Under the pieces are notes generated by a model that was not told the origin of the DNA, made no database searches, and worked only from the letters and a program-made list of their open reading frames with translations. Positions 61,320 through 64,000 of a stretch of DNA of 64,000 nt are shown in pieces. The translations under genes and the position numbers were made by a program. The number at the start of each line of letters is the position of its first letter. Within the stretch, counting starts at the first letter, position 1. This stretch comes from Vitellaria paradoxa (Eukaryota > Streptophyta > Magnoliopsida > Ericales > Sapotaceae): NCBI GenBank assembly GCA_019916065.1, contig CM034244.1:34285433-34349432 (forward strand), read 5' to 3'.

Positions 61320-62195
61320 AGTTTTCTGCAGTCAACAATCGGAGGGGAAAGAAAAATTTACCAGTCTATAGCTTGAACAGTTGAACTTTATAAATTAACA
61401 GATGGGAAGAAAACTCTAAAACCAGTTAATTTCAACTATTAGAAAGAAATTGAATTAATGAAAGGAGATCGAAGTTGTATATATTTATATATATGGACCG
61501 TGGCTTGAATCGACAAGGCAAGGGAAGAGTAGGAGATGGGTTCGAAACAAAAATCTTCAGATCGAAGGTTCATCTCCTTCAAAATCAAAATCGAAATGGG
61601 TTCGAAATCGAAATCACGATCCGGGTCATTTGAATCTCCTTCGAACTCTTCAAATTTGTTGATGGAGTCTCCTTCACCACCGAAAAAGAAAACCAGATTT
61701 TGCATATTTCTGGAGGAGTTGGAGATGGGTTCGAAATCGAAATCTTCAGATCTGAAGGTTCATCTCCTTCGAAATCGAAATCGAAATGGGTTCGAAATCG
61801 AAATCACGATCCAGGTTATTTGAATCTCCTTCGAACTCTTCAAATTTGTCGATGGAGTCTCCTTTACCACCGAAGAAGAAAACTAGATTTTGCATATTTC
61901 TGTTTTATATATATATATATGTGTATATATATATGTATATATATATATATATATGTATATATATTACAGATTATTTATATGTGCATATATTTTTATTATG
62001 TTTTATTTATAATTAATTAATTGAGGGTAAATTTGTCTTTTTAATAAATTTTTAACGGAGTTAGTGACAAAGTTAACGAAAGGGTTTAAGTGTTACAAAC
62101 ATTTTAAAATAAGGGAGGTTAATGTAATTTTGAAATGTCGAGGGGATCCATGTGTAATTTCACAAATGTTCAGGGGGTCTAGATGTAATTTACCC
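60905..62195. mobile_element. Mutator-like element (MULE), 1.29 kb, with coding-like insert
   Basis: TIRs of about 150 bp: the left begins GGGTAAATTACACTTAGACC and the right ends CTAGATGTAATTTACCC. Shared words are AATTACACATGGATCCCC, TCGACATTTCAAAATTACAT and CCGTTAA. Flanked by TTTATAAAA at 60896-60904 and 62196-62204, a 9-bp duplication. No transposase. The interior carries a duplicated, Ser/Lys-rich coding-like block, so this could be a Pack-MULE, which is inference. Confidence 0.85.
61533..61910 (+). repeat. 189-bp tandem duplication, coding-like, inside the MULE
   Basis: Two direct units start at GAGATGGGTTCGAAA, 61533 and 61722. 189 is a multiple of three, so both units can be read in one frame giving GSKSKSRSGSFESPSNSS- and PPKKKTRFCIF-like text; a 95-codon frame runs 61536-61823. 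Units contain a smaller TCGAAA/ATCGAA repeat. There is no known domain, and it is not called as a gene. Confidence 0.7.
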
Positions 62196-62257
62196 TTTAT
62201 AAAAACCCCATTTCATATTTCATTCAGAACTATCAATTTGAATCATCTGTAACCTAA

Positions 62258-62412
62258 GGCCTCGTTTGAAGCTCCAAAAAAAACTAAAAAATTTCAAAAA
62301 CTTCAAAAGTTTTTAAATTTCTCCAATCATATTTTGCCACCTATCATTTTTACATCACATCAATCTCATCCATTAGTTTTTTTTGATTTTTTTTGAGACT
62401 CCAAATGCACCC
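62258..62412 (-). mobile_element. Tourist-like MITE, 155 bp, in front of the H3 copy
   Basis: Ends GGCCTCGTTTGAAGCTCC and GAGACTCCAAATGCACCC; TAA at 62255-62257 and 62413-62415. It is the inverse-orientation relative of 15130-15290. It ends 28 bp before the H3 start codon. Confidence 0.8.
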
Positions 62413-62440
62413 TAAATTTTCTCTCTTTCTAAATCTATAT

Positions 62441-62851
62441 ATGGCGAGGACGAAGTAGACTGCGAGGAAATTGACAGGAGGGAAGGCTCCCCGGAAGCAA
62501 CTGGCCACGAAGGCGGCTCAGAAATCGACGCCAGTGACCGGAGGGGTGAAGAAGCCCCACAGGTTCAGGCCTGAGACGGTGCCGCTGAAGGAGATCCGCA
62601 AGTACCAGAAGAGTACAAAGCTTCTGATCCAGAAGCTGCCGTTCCAGAGGCTGGTAAGAGGGATCGCCCAAAACTTCAAGACCGACCTTCGCTTCCAGAG
62701 CTCCGTTGTCGCCGCCCTCCAAAAAGCCATTGAAGCATACCTTGTAAGGCTCTTTGAGGACACCAATCTTTGCGCCATCCATGCCAAGTGCGTCACGATT
62801 ATGCCCAAGGACATTCAACTTGCTCGCCGAATCCGCGGCGAGAGGGCTTAA
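62441..62851 (+). pseudogene. Histone H3 (H3.1-like) pseudogene
   Basis: The reading frame is exactly the length of H3 (135 residues plus initiator and stop) with no intron, typical of plant replication-dependent H3. Landmarks are [35 protein letters not shown] and [16 protein letters not shown]. Phe41, Ser87 and Ala90 match the H3.1 type. Codon 6 is TAG (Gln5 of the mature protein). There are 16 further replacements at normally invariant sites, including S10L, R26Q, A31V, E59K, R63Q, E73G, D77N, E94K, G102R and R116C. A functional H3 cannot carry these. The next in-frame Met is near the C-terminus, so no useful product is expected. Confidence 0.9.
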
Positions 62852-63396
62852 GATTCATCTGATACGCATATATGAACCTATAATTAGGTCTATGTCAAAT
62901 TTCTCTTTTCTCAGTCTTATCATTGCGTTTTATCTTCAATTTAAATCGGAGATTGAAATAGATTGTAGTTTGAAGAAATTTATCGATCAATGGATTTTAC
63001 TTAATTCATTTTTTATTATGTGCTCCATGAGATTAATACGGCTGTAATTGAGCAGTGGTTCTAAGTATATCTTATTATCTTCAATGATTTTCTCTTTTCT
63101 TTGCATTTGATCTTTATCATGGAAAATTTTAATGAGTTCATTGTTTTTTTTTTTATTTGTTGACAAAATTACTCACTAATTCATTCTTTCTTGTAAATTT
63201 CTGTCATCCCTGTCTCTTCCCTCACTTCTTCATCTCCATTAACGACACCTTCAAGTAACAAACAGGGGGAAATTTTAATCCCCCTTGATTCGGTTCAGAA
63301 GCTAAGATTGCTGCTCCTATAGTTGCTCATATCAGGGAATATATATATGTGCTTACCAATGAAGTAACAAAAGTCGCTAAGAGGTGAACAAGGTGC
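62852..63396. other. 3' flank of H3 copy, no gene seen
   Basis: No H3-type stem-loop was seen, as expected for plants, which polyadenylate H3 messages. AT-rich with no supported frame. Confidence 0.4.
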
Positions 63397-63399
63397 TAA

Positions 63400-63778
63400 G
63401 GTCATGTTTGTTTTGAGAGACTGGATGATGAAGAGTAATACTATGGGATAATATATAGAATTGGATATAATATGGGATATGAGATTTTTTTTTAGTGCTT
63501 GGTTGGTGGGATATAAAGTGGGATAAAAGATGTAATTTAACATGAGATGTGATAGGAAATAATTTTGAGTCTTTAAATTTTGACGGAAAATAAATTTAGA
63601 GATGGGGTATAAATAATGTTATATTTCTCATAGTATTACTTATTCTTTATTTTGAGGGATATACTATTCAAAGGGATTATTTATCCCTAGTTATTTTACA
63701 AAATCAAACAAAGAATACTGAGTCCCATCGGATTCATAATCCAATCTTTCATTTTTTATCTCGTAATCAAACATGGCC
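63400..63778. mobile_element. Tourist-like MITE, 379 bp
   Basis: Ends GGTCATGTTTGTTTTGAG and CTCGTAATCAAACATGGCC; TAA at 63397-63399 and 63779-63781. The body is rich in GGGATATGAGAT-like words. The last 220 bp of the window hold no feature. Confidence 0.8.
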
Positions 63779-64000
63779 TAAGATCTAAATACTGCTAGTA
63801 GGCTATAGTGACATCAGGGCATAGCATGCAAATTTTGACATTTTTCAACAATGTTAGTTGTTGGGAGAGGGATTCAACACGGGAGATCATGCTAAAGAAT
63901 TTAGACCCGCGATGTTAAGAGATTGACTAATGACGACAATAAGTGTACCCGTTGTCAGTAGCAATTTAAATTTATTTTTTGATGAAGTATTGATCCTTTT

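Noticed and set aside
62435..62818. Minus-strand frames across the H3 copy
   Set aside because: Antisense shadows of the GC-rich H3 codons.
1..64000. A new multi-gene system or operon-like cluster
   Set aside because: The genes are unrelated single loci with introns and separate promoters; nothing suggests a shared function.

Overview
The window is nuclear DNA from a flowering plant, most likely a woody eudicot. Coding exons are short islands split by GT-AG introns and surrounded by AT-rich DNA. The recognisable genes are plant families: an extracellular-LRR receptor-like protein, an FBH-type bHLH factor and a histone H3 copy. Transposable elements of many kinds fill the spaces. The species cannot be named from the sequence alone. 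There is no bacterial-style operon, CRISPR array or defence cluster.

Layout. 1-3079: a short open segment at the left edge, then AT-rich DNA. 3080-3913: a probable solo LTR carrying six ACGTG cores, lying just upstream of a broken receptor-like protein gene (4095-5996 and 12467-13683). That gene is split by a young Ty3/gypsy chromovirus-type retrotransposon (5997-12466; 298-bp LTRs, CCTAT target duplication). 13.7-24.2 kb: no intact gene, but Tourist-like MITEs, a 1.8-kb AT-rich inverted-repeat element, a CACTA-type terminus beside two copies of an unidentified exon, and a palindromic insert flanked by 13-bp direct repeats. 24745-27236: the only intact gene, a six-exon bHLH factor. 28-34 kb: intergenic MITEs. 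34418-40167: a six-exon coiled-coil protein gene with three single-base frameshifts and a duplicated exon start. 41314-46570: a long-inverted-repeat (foldback) element whose left arm was split by an RTE-type LINE with a 19-bp target duplication. 49460-55915: a five-exon plant gene of unknown function with a decayed copia element in its first intron and a damaged 3' part. 56-64 kb: a small minus-strand terminal exon, an L1-type LINE remnant, two Mutator-like elements with long TIRs and 9-10-bp target duplications, a palindromic tandem array, and a histone H3 pseudogene between MITEs.

The genes do not form a pathway; each looks like an independent nuclear locus. The common theme is erosion. The receptor gene, the coiled-coil gene, the five-exon gene, the H3 copy and the retrotransposon all carry stops or one-base shifts, while the bHLH gene is clean. 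In the H3 copy and the retrotransposon the lesions are mostly of the G:C-to-A:T type expected from methylated-cytosine deamination. One-base indels in the other genes could also be uncorrected assembly errors. The most interesting objects are structural: the LINE-in-foldback nest, the receptor gene with a retrotransposon inside it and a G-box-bearing solo LTR in front, the transition-saturated H3 copy, and the 13-bp-flanked palindromic insert.
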